In this document: positions 1 through 7,885 of the stretch, piece after piece
Layout: the number at the start of each line of letters is the position of its first letter
How positions within the stretch are numbered: the stretch's first letter is position 1
Assembly (NCBI GenBank): GCA_028565635.1
Contig: JAOXYB010039673.1
Span: 1 to 13,212, forward strand
Source of the DNA: Phoronis ovalis
Lineage: Eukaryota; Phoronida; Phoronidae
Reading direction: 5' to 3'
DNA length: 13,212 nucleotides
Notes under the pieces: model-generated
Databases searched by the model: none
The model's input: the letters and a program-made list of their open reading frames with translations, nothing else
Told to the model about the DNA's origin: nothing
Made by a program: the position numbers and the translations under genes

Positions 1-576
1 AAGTGGGCCTGTAGATTGGAAGATATTTTAAGTGAAGTTCGAAGAGTTGACCCAATCACATCATTGGAGGCAAAGCGCAAACTGCGAAACAAATTTTACA
101 CTGGACTTCATTCACAGACGTGAAAGAACAGTATCAAACATAGGTATGACTCAGGTGCAACTTTTCATGAACTTTTAATGGCTGCCCGGATTTCAGAGCA
201 AGAGCAATTGGGTACTTCCACCAACGCTGCAGTACATCAAGCCAGTGTTGCAAATAATGATATGTCTGATAAATTGGATAAGCTTTTGTCCCAACTTCAG
301 TCTGTTCAACAGAGGTTAGACAAATTAGAGAAGGACAAGAAAACAGCATATCAGCCATCCTCAAGTCGTTCGTTCAAGGGAAAATGTTATAGTTGTGACC
401 AAGTAGGACACAAACAAGTTAATTGTCCGGAAAACTCCAAACAGTCTACCGTGGGGGGCAAACAGTCGGCTGTAGTGAGGATAGCATGCCCCAAGTTTTC
501 AACCATCCTGGCAATTGTCAATTGCCCATTGTCAATAGGTTTGTTGGTAAGGCGAATGAAACACCTGTTATTGTAA
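1..576 (+). pseudogene. gag: gag-like fragment with CCHC zinc knuckle, broken
   Basis: This encodes the C-terminal part of a retrotransposon Gag, the structural protein that packages element RNA in cytoplasmic virus-like particles. The frame is open from base 1, is stopped by TGA at 121-123, then continues from 124 through a Glu/Gln-rich, probably coiled-coil stretch (MSDKLDKLLSQLQSVQQRL, about 262-318). A nucleocapsid zinc knuckle of CX2CX4HX4C form follows at 385-426 (CYSC...H...C). Beyond about 450 the frame drifts: a G run (gtggggggca, about 451-460) lies where homology seems to move to the third forward frame, and the first frame ends at TAA 574-576. Gag followed by a DTG protease is the normal retroelement order. 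The ATG at 178 is internal and is not a true start. Confidence 0.85.
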
Positions 577-2060
577 ATAACACGTGTTCAGTCTTTACTT
601 GATACAGGTTCCATGATAAGTACAATCTCAAGTGAGATGTGTAAGGACCTTGGACTCCAAATTCTGGAATTAAACGATTTCCTTCAAATCGAAGGAGCCG
701 GGGGAAATAGTTTGCAGTATGTGGGATATACTGAGGTTGAAATATTAGTTCCGGATGTACAGGAACAGACTATTTCTGCGTTATTGCTAGTTGTATCTAC
801 AACCATGTATCACAAAAAAGTACCTCTGTTGATTGGAACAAATATCATACAGCACATTTTTGAAAATAATTATGTTCAAAAGGATAAAATTGGTTCCACT
901 TGCCGTTATGCGTTTAATAGTATTGTCGCCTTGAACGCTATCAACAGTAAGCAAGACTCTTTGGGATCTGTTAAGTCAACTAAGAGCATTACAGTCAAAC
1001 CTTCGTGTCGTGCTATTGTCCATGGCTATACTAGAGCTGCCTCAGCTGCATGTATGTGTATCAGAGTATTGGTTGATGAAAATACAAGTTCCTCACTTCC
1101 AGGGTCTTTAGTTGTCTCTCCTAGTCTTATCAATCTGATACCTGGTGTGAAATCTCAACGTGCAGCAGTAAAAGTTGCCAATTATTCCCAACATCCTGTT
1201 ACAATACCAGCAAAGGCTACTTTGTGTGAACTTCATAATGTTGATGTTTTGTCACCAAATACCATGCCAGATTCTACTGAGGATATGGATGATTTCAGCA
1301 ACCAGTTTAAAACAAGTTTGTCTCGACATCTTGAAGACCATGAAGTAGATGAAGTACAAGATCTATTGGAGAAGTGGGAGTCCCTATTTTGTAAAACTGA
1401 TCTCGAATTAGGCCATACCACATTAGTCAAACACCACATAAGACTTACGGACGATATCCCTTTCAAAGAGCGCCACCGGAGAATACCACCATCTATGATT
1501 AAGGAAGTTCGTGATCATTTGCAAGAAATGCTTGAACTTGGCGTGATCAAAAAGTCAGAGAGTCCGTATGCTTCAAACGTTATACTAGTGCGGAAGAAAA
1601 ATGGTAGTTTACGATTTTGCATAGATCTCAGGAAGTTAAACAAGAAAATGGTTCGCGAAAGTTACGCACTTCCCCGTATTGAAGAATCCATAGATTCTCT
1701 ACACGGAGCCAAATGGTTCAGTTCATTAGCCCTTAAGAGTGCATACTGGCAGGTTGACATTGCTGAAGATGATCAACACCAGACTGACTTTACTGTAGGG
1801 CCGCTTGGATTTTTTGAATGCACAAGGATGCCCTTCGGATTAACAAATGCACCTGCTACCTTCCAACGGCTAATGGAGTCATGTATGGGTGATTTATATT
1901 TATGTTACTGTCTCATCTATCTTGATGACATTATCGTGTACAGTAATTCTTATGAGGAACATCTGGTGAGACTTGAAGCAATTTTTCAACGTCTTAGAGA
2001 TGCTGGACTCAAGTTGAAAGCCTCTAAGTGTAAATTCTTTCTGAGAAGCATCAATATATA
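577..2060 (+). pseudogene. pol: pol fragment: aspartic protease and reverse transcriptase
   Basis: This encodes the protease and RT of a Gypsy polyprotein, which mature Gag-Pol and copy element RNA to cDNA. The frame opens after TAA 574-576. The protease active site (LLDTGS) is coded around 595-612, just before the first ATG, so that ATG is not the true start. LLIGTNII near 826-849 is the usual downstream protease motif. RT homology begins around 1440 (PFKERHRRIPP) and includes YALPRIEESIDSL, RMPFGLTNAPATFQRLM and the catalytic box YLDDIIVYS (YLDD at 1918-1929). In motif A the usual aspartate is replaced by alanine (FSSLALKSAYWQV; Ala codon 1729-1731), which should abolish polymerisation. After about 2042 the RT stops; the open frame to 2205 only reads into the neighbouring repeat. 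RNase H and integrase are missing. Confidence 0.92.
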
Positions 2061-2140
2061 TGAATCTACCTTCGAATCATCCAGTCATCGCTTCATCTTT
2101 CCAAAATGGGCGCAACGTAACGTGCACTCTCGGGTACAAA

Positions 2141-2161
2141 CATGGCCGACAGTCGGCCATG
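2141..2161. repeat. Perfect hairpin in repeat unit A
   Basis: The arms CATGGCCGA and TCGGCCATG are exact reverse complements (9 bp) around a 3-base loop, CAG. The other copies of this core (ACATGGCCACCAGTCGGTCAT near 2287, AGATGGCCAACAATCGGCC near 2617, ACATGGCCACCAGTCAGCC near 5349) keep the position but lose parts of the pairing. The hairpin may therefore be ancestral to the family. Confidence 0.7.
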
Positions 2162-2800
2162 TTGGAAGTAATCGGGGTCAAACTTATACCCGGCGTGTAC
2201 TTTGACCAGTATTTAATCTGTACCAAATATGAAGATGATCCGACAAAAACAAAAGCTATTATTGCGAGCTAACATTTTGAAAACAAACATGGCCACCAGT
2301 CGGTCATCTTGAAAGTGATCCACGTCGAAATGACAGACGATCTGCATTGTGACCTGTATTTATCCTGTACCAAATATAAAGCTGATCGGATAAAAACTGA
2401 AGCAGTTATTGCACGACAAAGGAAGTGTAATGCGCAACAAAAATTGTCAAAGATTCGTGTCGACATTTGACCTACATCTCAAGGTCATTTTGAAATGTCA
2501 CACAGCCTAATATGCCCACCAACCCATGGCCTTCGTGAATCCACTTTCAAATCGTCAAGTCAACGCTTCGTCCTTCCCGAAATGGTCGCAACGTGAGGTG
2601 CACTCTTGGGTACAAAGATGGCCAACAATCGGCCATGTTGGAAGTAATCGAGGTCAAAATTATATCCCACCTGTGCTTTGATCTGTACTTACCCTGTACC
2701 AAATATGAAGATGATCTGAGGAAAGCTGAAGCCGTTATAGCAAGACAAAGAAAATGTTACATACGACGCCGACGACGATGCCGCATACCCTTTAGCTAAA

Positions 2801-2830
2801 TGCCCATTCACTATTACATAGTGATGGGCA
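2801..2830. repeat. Terminal hairpin of the A-B-A repeat
   Basis: TGCCCATTCACTAT and ATAGTGATGGGCA pair over 13 bp with one bulged T and a 3-base loop (TAC), followed by TAAAAAG. It lies directly after the GACGACG-type stretch of the repeat and probably marks its end. A small second palindrome, CCCTG-A-CAGGG, follows at 2844-2854. Confidence 0.7.
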
Positions 2831-2910
2831 TAAAAAGATGTTACCCTGACAGGGATGTTCTGTCTTAATAAAAGGTATTGGTAAAATGCAGTGATTTTGT
2901 TCACAAAGAA

Positions 2911-3070
2911 ATGGAGTTTTTGTTTAGCAAACAGAATTACAGTTCTGTTTATGGTAGAAACAAGGAATCAGGAGAATCCGGGCTTGTTTCTGTAAACTGT
3001 TTTCTTTGCGCATCTCCAATAAAAAATAGGTACAGGACAATGAATAGCTTTCTTCTCTCACATACTAGAG
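2911..3070 (+). CDS. Uncharacterised spliced gene, exon 1 (probable first coding exon)
   Basis: I do not recognise this gene. The ATG at 2911 has a favourable context (agaaATGg: purine at -3, G at +4) and opens 53 codons plus one base. It ends at a near-consensus donor, AGAG|GTAAGT (intron starts 3071). The peptide begins MEFLFSKQNYSSVYG, is rich in Ser/Lys/Arg, and holds a CX2C pair (VNCFLCASPIKNRY) that could be half of a zinc site. No signal peptide or membrane segment is evident. It joins exon 2 at 3606 in phase 1 (G + GG gives Gly) with the frame intact across the junction. An alternative is that this is an internal exon starting at an acceptor such as tttgtttag (2928-2936); the frame is also open upstream to about 2878. 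The interrupted retroelement and repeat lie immediately upstream. Confidence 0.55.
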
Positions 3071-3605
3071 GTAAGTATAAATAGATTATGTCTTTAAACT
3101 TCTAGGAAGTTATGTAATAGGCATAACGACAAAGACAATATCTTCAATCACTGTTCATAATTTAAATTCAGTTTGTAGTAAACTATTTTTAATATTATAG
3201 TGTTTTTTCTATGTCCTAAAAAAGTTCCCAGCTTGAATTTACCCTGATTTTAGGTTAAAAGGTTAACGACAGGGTAGGTTAGCTGTATATTGAATGCACA
3301 GTATTGCCATTTGATTATTTGTTCTTTGTAACATATGCGTGGCAAAAACATATGCTAATTAAATTAAGAGATTACGAATTATTAAGTGAAACATGTTTCT
3401 TTTTAAATCCTTATGAACTGAAGATAATATAAGTTATTTTTTTACTTCAATTATCAACATATTATTATGAAATAAATGAAAAGAGCAAAATGTCCTCAGC
3501 GCGATTTTCAAAAGAGACAAGTAAAACTGTGCTTATGTGGTATTGGTGTAAAGCACCACCTAAAGGGGTATTTCATGAAGTTTATTGTGTAATAAACCTG
3601 TTCAG

Positions 3606-3718
3606 GGGCACTTCTAGACTTGGCTTTGACTAATACGGACGTGACAATTTCTTGCTCCTCCAATAAGTTTCAGTTTGGAGAAGTTCCACCTCTACAGAAA
3701 AAGCTGTCTTTACTTTGG
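3606..3718 (+). CDS. Uncharacterised spliced gene, exon 2
   Basis: The acceptor ttcag (3601-3605) precedes 113 bases that are open only in the phase required by exon 1; the other two phases hit stops within the first 27 bases. The exon ends at an excellent donor, TTTGG|GTAAGT (intron starts 3719), in phase 0. It codes 37 residues starting ALLDLALTNTDVTISC and ending KKLSLLW, with one Cys after the CX2C pair of exon 1. Agreement of phase, acceptor and donor makes it unlikely that both exons are chance. The intron between exons 1 and 2 is 535 bp and AT-rich. I cannot name the family; a small zinc-binding or regulatory protein is possible but unproven. Confidence 0.55.
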
Positions 3719-3809
3719 GTAAGTCTTTTAGCTGTATTTTCCTATGGCATGTGCAACACTTGTTAATTTTGTTACAAAAATGAGGCTATTTACCATTCTA
3801 CCTTACTAG

Positions 3810-3866
3810 AAACCCGAGAAGGAAGTTATTTGTCGCCAAACAACATTTCCTAGAAGCCTCATTTGA
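3810..3866 (+). CDS. Possible terminal exon 3 of the uncharacterised gene
   Basis: A pyrimidine-rich acceptor (ccattctaccttactag, ending 3809) is followed in the phase 0 left by exon 2 by 18 open codons (KPEKEVICRQTTFPRSLI) and a TGA at 3864-3866. The resulting protein would be about 109 residues and the intron only 91 bp. An AATAAA at 3953-3958 could be its polyadenylation signal, although this hexamer is common in AT-rich DNA. If this exon is wrong, the gene continues beyond 3718 by another exon not found here. Confidence 0.3.
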   Translation, partial: KPEKEVICRQTTFPRSLI

Positions 3867-4616
3867 AACTTTCTTTTAAATTGTTAACACAATATGACAT
3901 CATTTGTTGTCATAAGGAACCAATGAAATAATTTTTTGTTCATTTTAAAACAAATAAATGATTGAAACTAATTTAAACTATGTAAATATTTACAGAATAT
4001 AAGTAATAAAAAAAATTGTACATGTTATACGGTATATATAAATAAATAGAGCAAAGTTTCGGCATGCTAACAATGGTTGGCACAATGATCCCTTTGTCTT
4101 TGAAAGGAATCGATCACTAACTGTTGGCAAAACATATTCAATTTTTTCTCAAAATATCTCTAAAAAATTTTAACATCATAACGCTTATCGTTACTGTAAT
4201 AAAAGCTATTGCTGAAATTTATCACTTTATACATGTAGTTTATTGTTCATTCTTTCTCCAAATCTCAAAGTAATCGTTTCATTGATTTTGTATTTATAGG
4301 CAAATATATAAGATATATGTAACTAGTACATACTTCAGCAGTGTTACGCTTTCAATGATATAGAAATAGCATTTAAGCTATCAATTAATTATTAAAGCAA
4401 ATGCGTTTTGCAATTCCAAGTAAAAATGTTTCTCAATTGTTTTGAACACAATATTATTGAAAGCTGTCCAAATGTTTTCGTTAAATCATGCACACTGTCA
4501 GTATAAAAATACTGTTCCGAGTCAGCTTATTGCTATATTTATTATAGTAAGCGCACTTCACAAAAAATTGGAAGATATAGCAAGAGAGATGTACATCTGT
4601 ATATACTAGATACTCC
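3867..4616. other. AT-rich spacer, no gene seen
   Basis: This stretch has frequent stops in every frame and many A/T runs. A weak inverted similarity surrounds 4066-4135 (GCTAACAATGGTTGGC against GGAATCGATCACTAACTGTTGGC). Nothing here can be called as a gene. Confidence 0.6.
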
Positions 4617-4624
4617 AAACATAA

Positions 4625-4976
4625 CCCGGGGGGCAGTCAATATGAAAGTGGGTACCCATGTTCCAACATGGCTTTTCAAAAGAGCCCCCAACGAAGTAGA
4701 ATTCTACAAAAAATACACCCCAAAGGGAGTTAGTTTTTTTTGAAAAATACACCCCTAAGGAAGCGAAATTTTAACGATTACCATAACGAAGTGAAACTTC
4801 CAAGCACCACCCCTAACGAAGTATCACACCTCCAAAAAACTACCCCTTTTTGTGATTTTAGCCAAAAAACAGACCCAAAGCGTGTAATGCGCTGTCGATT
4901 CGAAAAACATACCCTTCACGCGAAATTTTGTTGGAACATTCGTACTCACTTTCATACTGACTGCCCCCCCCCCGGG
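4625..4976. mobile_element. MITE-like non-autonomous DNA transposon, 352 bp, 8-bp TSD
   Basis: The exact direct repeat AAACATAA flanks both ends (4617-4624 and 4977-4984). Inside it are terminal inverted repeats of 44 and 48 bp (4625-4668 and 4929-4976). Both begin CCC followed by a G run (6 against 10 G), then CAGTCA[A/G]TATGAAAGTG, and end ATGTTCCAACA, with four substitutions besides the G-run length. The interior is not a transposase; it repeats short words such as ACACCCC and AACGAAGT. An 8-bp duplication is typical of hAT and a few other superfamilies, but the CCCGGGG terminus is not the common hAT end, so the superfamily is left open. Open frames inside it are incidental. Confidence 0.92.
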
Positions 4977-5074
4977 AAACATAACTAGGCAGCCATCCTA
5001 GAAGTTATCTAGATCAAATTATAACTAACCTATAGTTTAATTGATCTATTTTTACCCTCAATTATAAAGCTGCA

Positions 5075-5800
5075 TACAGTTGAAGATTCGGATTGGCTTT
5101 TGACCCGCTTTTCAATATCATTCTTAAATCCCACCCAGCCTAAACTGCCGACCCACCTATGGCCTTCATGGATCCACCACTTTTGGCCTTCAAGGATCCA
5201 CCTTCAACTTGTCCAGTCAATGTTTCGTCTGTTAGGAAAGAGGTGCAATGCCTGACCTGTTCGTTGACCTGTACTTACTGTGTACTGAATATGAAGTTGA
5301 CTGGATAAAAACTGGGCCTTTATTGTGACATATACCATCTTAAGAACAAACATGGCCACCAGTCAGCCATCTTGAAAGTTATCCATGTCAATATTAATCC
5401 TGTACTTTGACCTGTATTTAATCTGTACCAAAGATGAAGCTGATTGGATAAAAACTGAAACAATTATAATGAAAGTGTTACATAAAAAAATTGTCAAAGA
5501 TTTAGATCGGCTTTTGACCCACTTTTCAAGGTCAGTGGAAAATACCACCTAGCCTGATCCACCCACCAACCTGTGGCCTTCATGAATCCACCTTTGAATA
5601 ATATAGTCATTGTTTTGTCTTTCTTGAAAATGGCGTTATGTGAGGTGTCTTGTTGGGAAGAAATTATGTTGGAAGTAATCTAGGTCAAAATTACATCTGG
5701 CCTGTAATCTGATTTGTACTTATTCTATACAAATATGAAGCTAACGAATAAAAACTGAAGCTGTTATCACGAGATAAAAAGAGTTACATATGACGACAAC
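5075..5800. repeat. Dispersed A/B repeat, locus 2
   Basis: The order is a B tail (about 5078-5165: GGCTTTTGACCCGCTTTTC, then CCTATGGCCTTCATGGATCC), a shortened A unit (about 5165-5335), a full B unit (about 5341-5575: ACATGGCCACCAGTCAGCC, GCTGATTGGATAAAAACTGAA, GGCTTTTGACCCACTTTTC) and another A unit (about 5576-5800: ATGTTGGAAGTAATCTAGG). It has the same succession and boundary sequences as 2061-2790, so both loci sample a tandem dimer of roughly 480 bp. This copy is more diverged and lacks the terminal hairpin. The right end abuts the palindrome-array element. Confidence 0.85.
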
Positions 5801-5834
5801 ACAAAAAAGCCTATGACTACCCTTAGGTACTGGC

Positions 5835-6060
5835 ATGCTAAGTTAACCATCAGCAAGCATGTTCTTAACCATCGGATGGTTAAGTTGGCCATCCGATGGA
5901 TTACACTAGCTATAGACATCACAAATTTCGATGGTTAGGCTGATGGTTAATGTTTTTGCATGGTAACCTAGGCATCCGATGGCTAACAAGTCTTAACCAT
6001 GCGATGGTTTAGTTTGGATGGTCAAGATCTAAGCCATCACTGTAACACAGTTATTTAAAT
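5835..6060. repeat. Left array of AACCATC/GATGGTT palindromes
   Basis: About nine degenerate units of roughly 20-22 bp appear, in both orientations: TTAACCATCAGC, then a perfect 21-bp palindrome at 5864-5884 (arms CTTAACCATC and GATGGTTAAG around a G), TTGGCCATCCGATGG, TTTCGATGGTTAGGC, TGATGGTTAATG, GGCATCCGATGGCTAAC, TTAACCATGCGATGGTTTAG, GGATGGTC and AAGCCATCAC. The array closes with GTTATTTAAAT at 6050-6060, a core that recurs in the other two palindrome arrays. Confidence 0.85.
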
Positions 6061-6726
6061 GGCCAATCAAATGTTAAAATAGATAAAGCTATAAGGTTAA
6101 AAGCTTATTCAACTAAATCAGAATACCTTTAGAAGGAAACTCAAAATGGCTTCCATGGAAAGTCAGTTATCTCTACACAGTCAGGAACTAATTTCATAAA
6201 AAGTAAGTTATTTAAGCATTAATTTCTTAGATAATGAAATGAAAGTATCCTATAAACATCAGAGAACAAGTAGGTTAACATTTCACATAGAAGTTTTCCC
6301 TTGTTTCTAAATTAAGATTAGCAAGTTTTATTTCCTGCAATTTTATGTTACTGGGGTGCTTGCTATACAAATAACAAATATTATATATACACATGTATGT
6401 AGTAACTAAAATAAAAGCTAGATCATAGCAACAGAATAAGTTTTAAACTTAAAATTAAACTTTAAAAAAGCGATGGACATATAGCACATTTAATTACCTA
6501 CTAGATATAGATATTCTTCTATACCAGCAATAGAAATTTATATTTTATATCATATAATTTTATTAACTCATTTGAGAGTTTGAATTGAAGTTTCATTTCA
6601 CTTGGTTATATTTAACTGTCTTATATATTTACTGTACAATTCATGTTCTGGTATGTGTCCTTTTTAAAGCAGGTTATGCATTTGACAAATACTTTAAATT
6701 ATAGTGAAAGAAGTTATATACAGACT

Positions 6727-6825
6727 ATGATGGATAAGCTTATAACCGTCACCATCAGATGGTTTGTTAACCTTCACCATCAAATGATGAAGTTAACTAC
6801 CCATCGAATTGTGAAGGCTAACTAA
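6727..6825. repeat. Right array of AACCATC/GATGGTT palindromes
   Basis: The units include ATAACCGTCACCATCAGATGGTTTG, TTAACCTTCACCATCAAATGATGAAG and TTAACTACCCATCGAATTGTGAAGG, the same palindromic words as in 5835-6060. A frame stays open across the region only because the repeat lacks stops in one phase; it is not a gene. Confidence 0.75.
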
Positions 6826-7138
6826 CAGCAGTTTTATAACAGTAGCAGTTCGATAGCAGTTCGACAGCAGTTTCGATAACAGTTCATAGCAGTTCGATAG
6901 CAGTTCTACGGCCGAATTATGTAAATTAGGTATAAAAGTTAACTGCTGAGAACTGTTACGATGGCAGTTGCCAGAACTGCTACAATGGCAGTTCTGTAGC
7001 AGTAGCAGTTTGATAGCAGTTTAATATCAGTTTGATAACAGTTCATAGCAGTTCGATAGCAGTTCTAAGGCCGAAATATTTAAATTAGTTTCAGTAGTTA
7101 ACTGCTGTGAACTGCTACGATGGCAGTTGCCAGAACTG
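6826..7138. mobile_element. Inserted palindrome-array element of AGCAGTTCGAT units
   Basis: Two tandem copies of a unit of about 159 bp occur (for example GTTCTACGGCCGAA at 6903 and GTTCTAAGGCCGAA at 7062). Each unit has a left half of forward 10-11-mers (AGCAGTTCGAT, ATAACAGTTCAT), a core GGCCGAAnTATnTAAATTAG, and a right half of inverse words (GTTAACTGCTGnGAACTG, TACGATGGCAGTTGCCAG). The element begins CAGCAGTT, ends AACTG, and is flanked by CTAACTAA (6818-6825) and CTAACTAG (7139-7146), a 7-of-8 direct repeat consistent with a target duplication. There is no coding content. A CAG...CTG end with an 8-bp duplication would fit hAT, but this is tentative. Confidence 0.65.
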
Positions 7139-7228
7139 CTAACTAGCATAGCTCAGCTATAATTACAATATACATATATATAATTTAAAAATACATTGAC
7201 GAATAAAATAAAATAATACCCTGCTATC

Positions 7229-7425
7229 TATTCAGCTGTTAAGATTAACTAATTGGTGAGCCTATAAATGAATGGCCTTAATGTTTTGACTTCACATAAT
7301 ATAACTGATTGTTTAAAATCTTGACACAAGGACCCAATATAATTAACCGTTGCCTAATCGGAACATACAAGACACACTATTGTTTATATCTTATTCAGCT
7401 GTTAAGATTATAACTTACTGGTGAG
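7229..7425. repeat. Direct duplication with a 163-bp offset
   Basis: TATTCAGCTGTTAAGATTA followed by a TTGGTGAG or CTGGTGAG end occurs at 7229-7260 and again at 7392-7425. The sequence between them is AT-rich and only weakly similar beyond these cores. It may be an old tandem duplication or two copies of one short repeat. Confidence 0.6.
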
Positions 7426-7521
7426 TTGTATATAGAAAAAGGCAAGAAAACAATCAATAAAGTACATACAGTAGATATAGCTAAAAATACTAAGAAATAC
7501 ACAGACTAAATATTTCATTCA

Positions 7522-7885
7522 CATGCCTACCTAAGCAGTGTAGACTCAAACTGTCAATCCACACTCACGCACCTGTTTCCTACCATTCGAACCCCTTTTC
7601 CAGGTTTCGCATTCAAATTCCTACTACTCGAACTGCTGTTTCTGTAGACTTGCACAAGTTACCATGAACTCGTACTGATTTTCGGAGACTCAGACCTGCT
7701 GTTTGACAAGTGTTTGAGTCTCTGTAAACCTGTACGAATTCCTAGCAACTTGTGCGAGTCTACAGAAATGATGGTTCAAGTAGTAGGAATTTCGGTGTGA
7801 AATCCGGAAAAAGGGTTCGAATGGTAGGAAACAGGTGTGCGAGTGCAGATTGATGGTTCGAGTCTTCGCTTGTTAGGTAGGGCTG
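7522..7885. mobile_element. 364-bp foldback (long inverted repeat) element
   Basis: The two halves are reverse complements at roughly 80% by eye along essentially their whole length. Matching words include CCTACCTAA against TTAGGTAGG at the tips, CACCTGTTTCCTACCATTCG against CGAATGGTAGGAAACAGGTG, ATTCCTACTACT against AGTAGTAGGAAT, TTTCTGTAGACT against AGTCTACAGAAA, and GGAGACTCAGAC (7684-7695) against GTTTGAGTCTCT (7712-7723). Outer and inner pairs share the same midpoint, so there is almost no net indel. The unpaired centre is only about 16 bases. The 5-bp repeat ATTCA (7517-7521 and 7886-7890) flanks the pair and may be a target duplication. There is no coding capacity. Confidence 0.88.

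Larger units (their letters stand above)
1..2060 (+). mobile_element. Truncated, decayed Ty3/Gypsy LTR retrotransposon
   Basis: The gag tail, aspartic protease and reverse transcriptase occur in the Gypsy order on one strand. The left part of gag lies outside the window. On the right the coding homology stops shortly after the RT segment ending KCKFF (codons to about 2042) and runs into a dispersed repeat at about 2061. RNase H, integrase and both LTRs are absent from the window. The copy carries in-frame stops, at least two frame changes and a lost catalytic residue, so it is a dead fossil. No LTR, primer-binding site or polypurine tract was seen. The subfamily was not assigned. Confidence 0.93.
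2061..2838. repeat. Dispersed repeat, locus 1: units A-B-A plus terminal hairpin
   Basis: Two A units (about 2061-2270 and 2536-2790) align over their whole length at roughly 80% by eye, offset by about 475 bp. Shared words include CATGTTGGAAGTAATCG and GTACCAAATATGAAGATGAT. Between them is a related B unit (about 2280-2535) with ACATGGCCACCAGTCGG, CTGATCGGATAAAAACTGAAG and CATGGCCTTCGTGAATCC. The right end carries a GACGCCGACGACGATGCC stretch and a hairpin at 2801-2830, then AAAA. The left end coincides with the break in the retrotransposon. The same unit order recurs at 5075-5800. Short open frames inside the A units show no codon-position bias and are not called as genes. Confidence 0.85.
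5835..7149. mobile_element. Outer palindrome-array element, interrupted by a second element
   Basis: The left end reads ATGCTAAGTTAACCATCA (from 5835). If the inserted block 6826-7138 and one copy of its flanking repeat are removed, the right end read on the opposite strand is ATGCTAGTTAGCCTTCA, matching with one gap and two changes. This suggests terminal inverted repeats split by a later insertion. Both arms hold arrays of a short AACCATC/GATGGTT palindrome (5835-6060 and 6727-6825). The interior, 6061-6726, is AT-rich with no coding signal. No target duplication of the outer element was found. Its class is unknown; a non-autonomous DNA transposon is the likeliest reading. Confidence 0.5.

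Noticed and set aside
1233-1466. Antisense open frame in pol
   Set aside because: It is a shadow of the conserved pol reading frame.
2090-2799. Two similar open frames in repeat A units (peptides with CTLGYK, QSAMLEVI and CTKYEDD)
   Set aside because: Comparing the two copies codon by codon, changes are spread about evenly over first, second and third positions, so there is no sign of protein selection. The frames are by-products of repeat similarity.
4740-4988. 82-codon open frame in the MITE
   Set aside because: It lies inside the element, uses its repeated words and crosses the inverted end into the target duplication; no protein family fits.
6643-6825. 60-codon open frame ending in the right palindrome array
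   Set aside because: Its second half is repeat sequence and its first half is AT-rich with no domain.
6840-7140. CRISPR-like array
   Set aside because: Units are degenerate, appear in both orientations and have no uniform spacers, and the context is eukaryotic; it is a palindrome-array element.
7795-7835. GGGTTCGAATGG, resembling a tRNA B-box
   Set aside because: There is no cloverleaf or A-box at the right distance; the words belong to the foldback arms.
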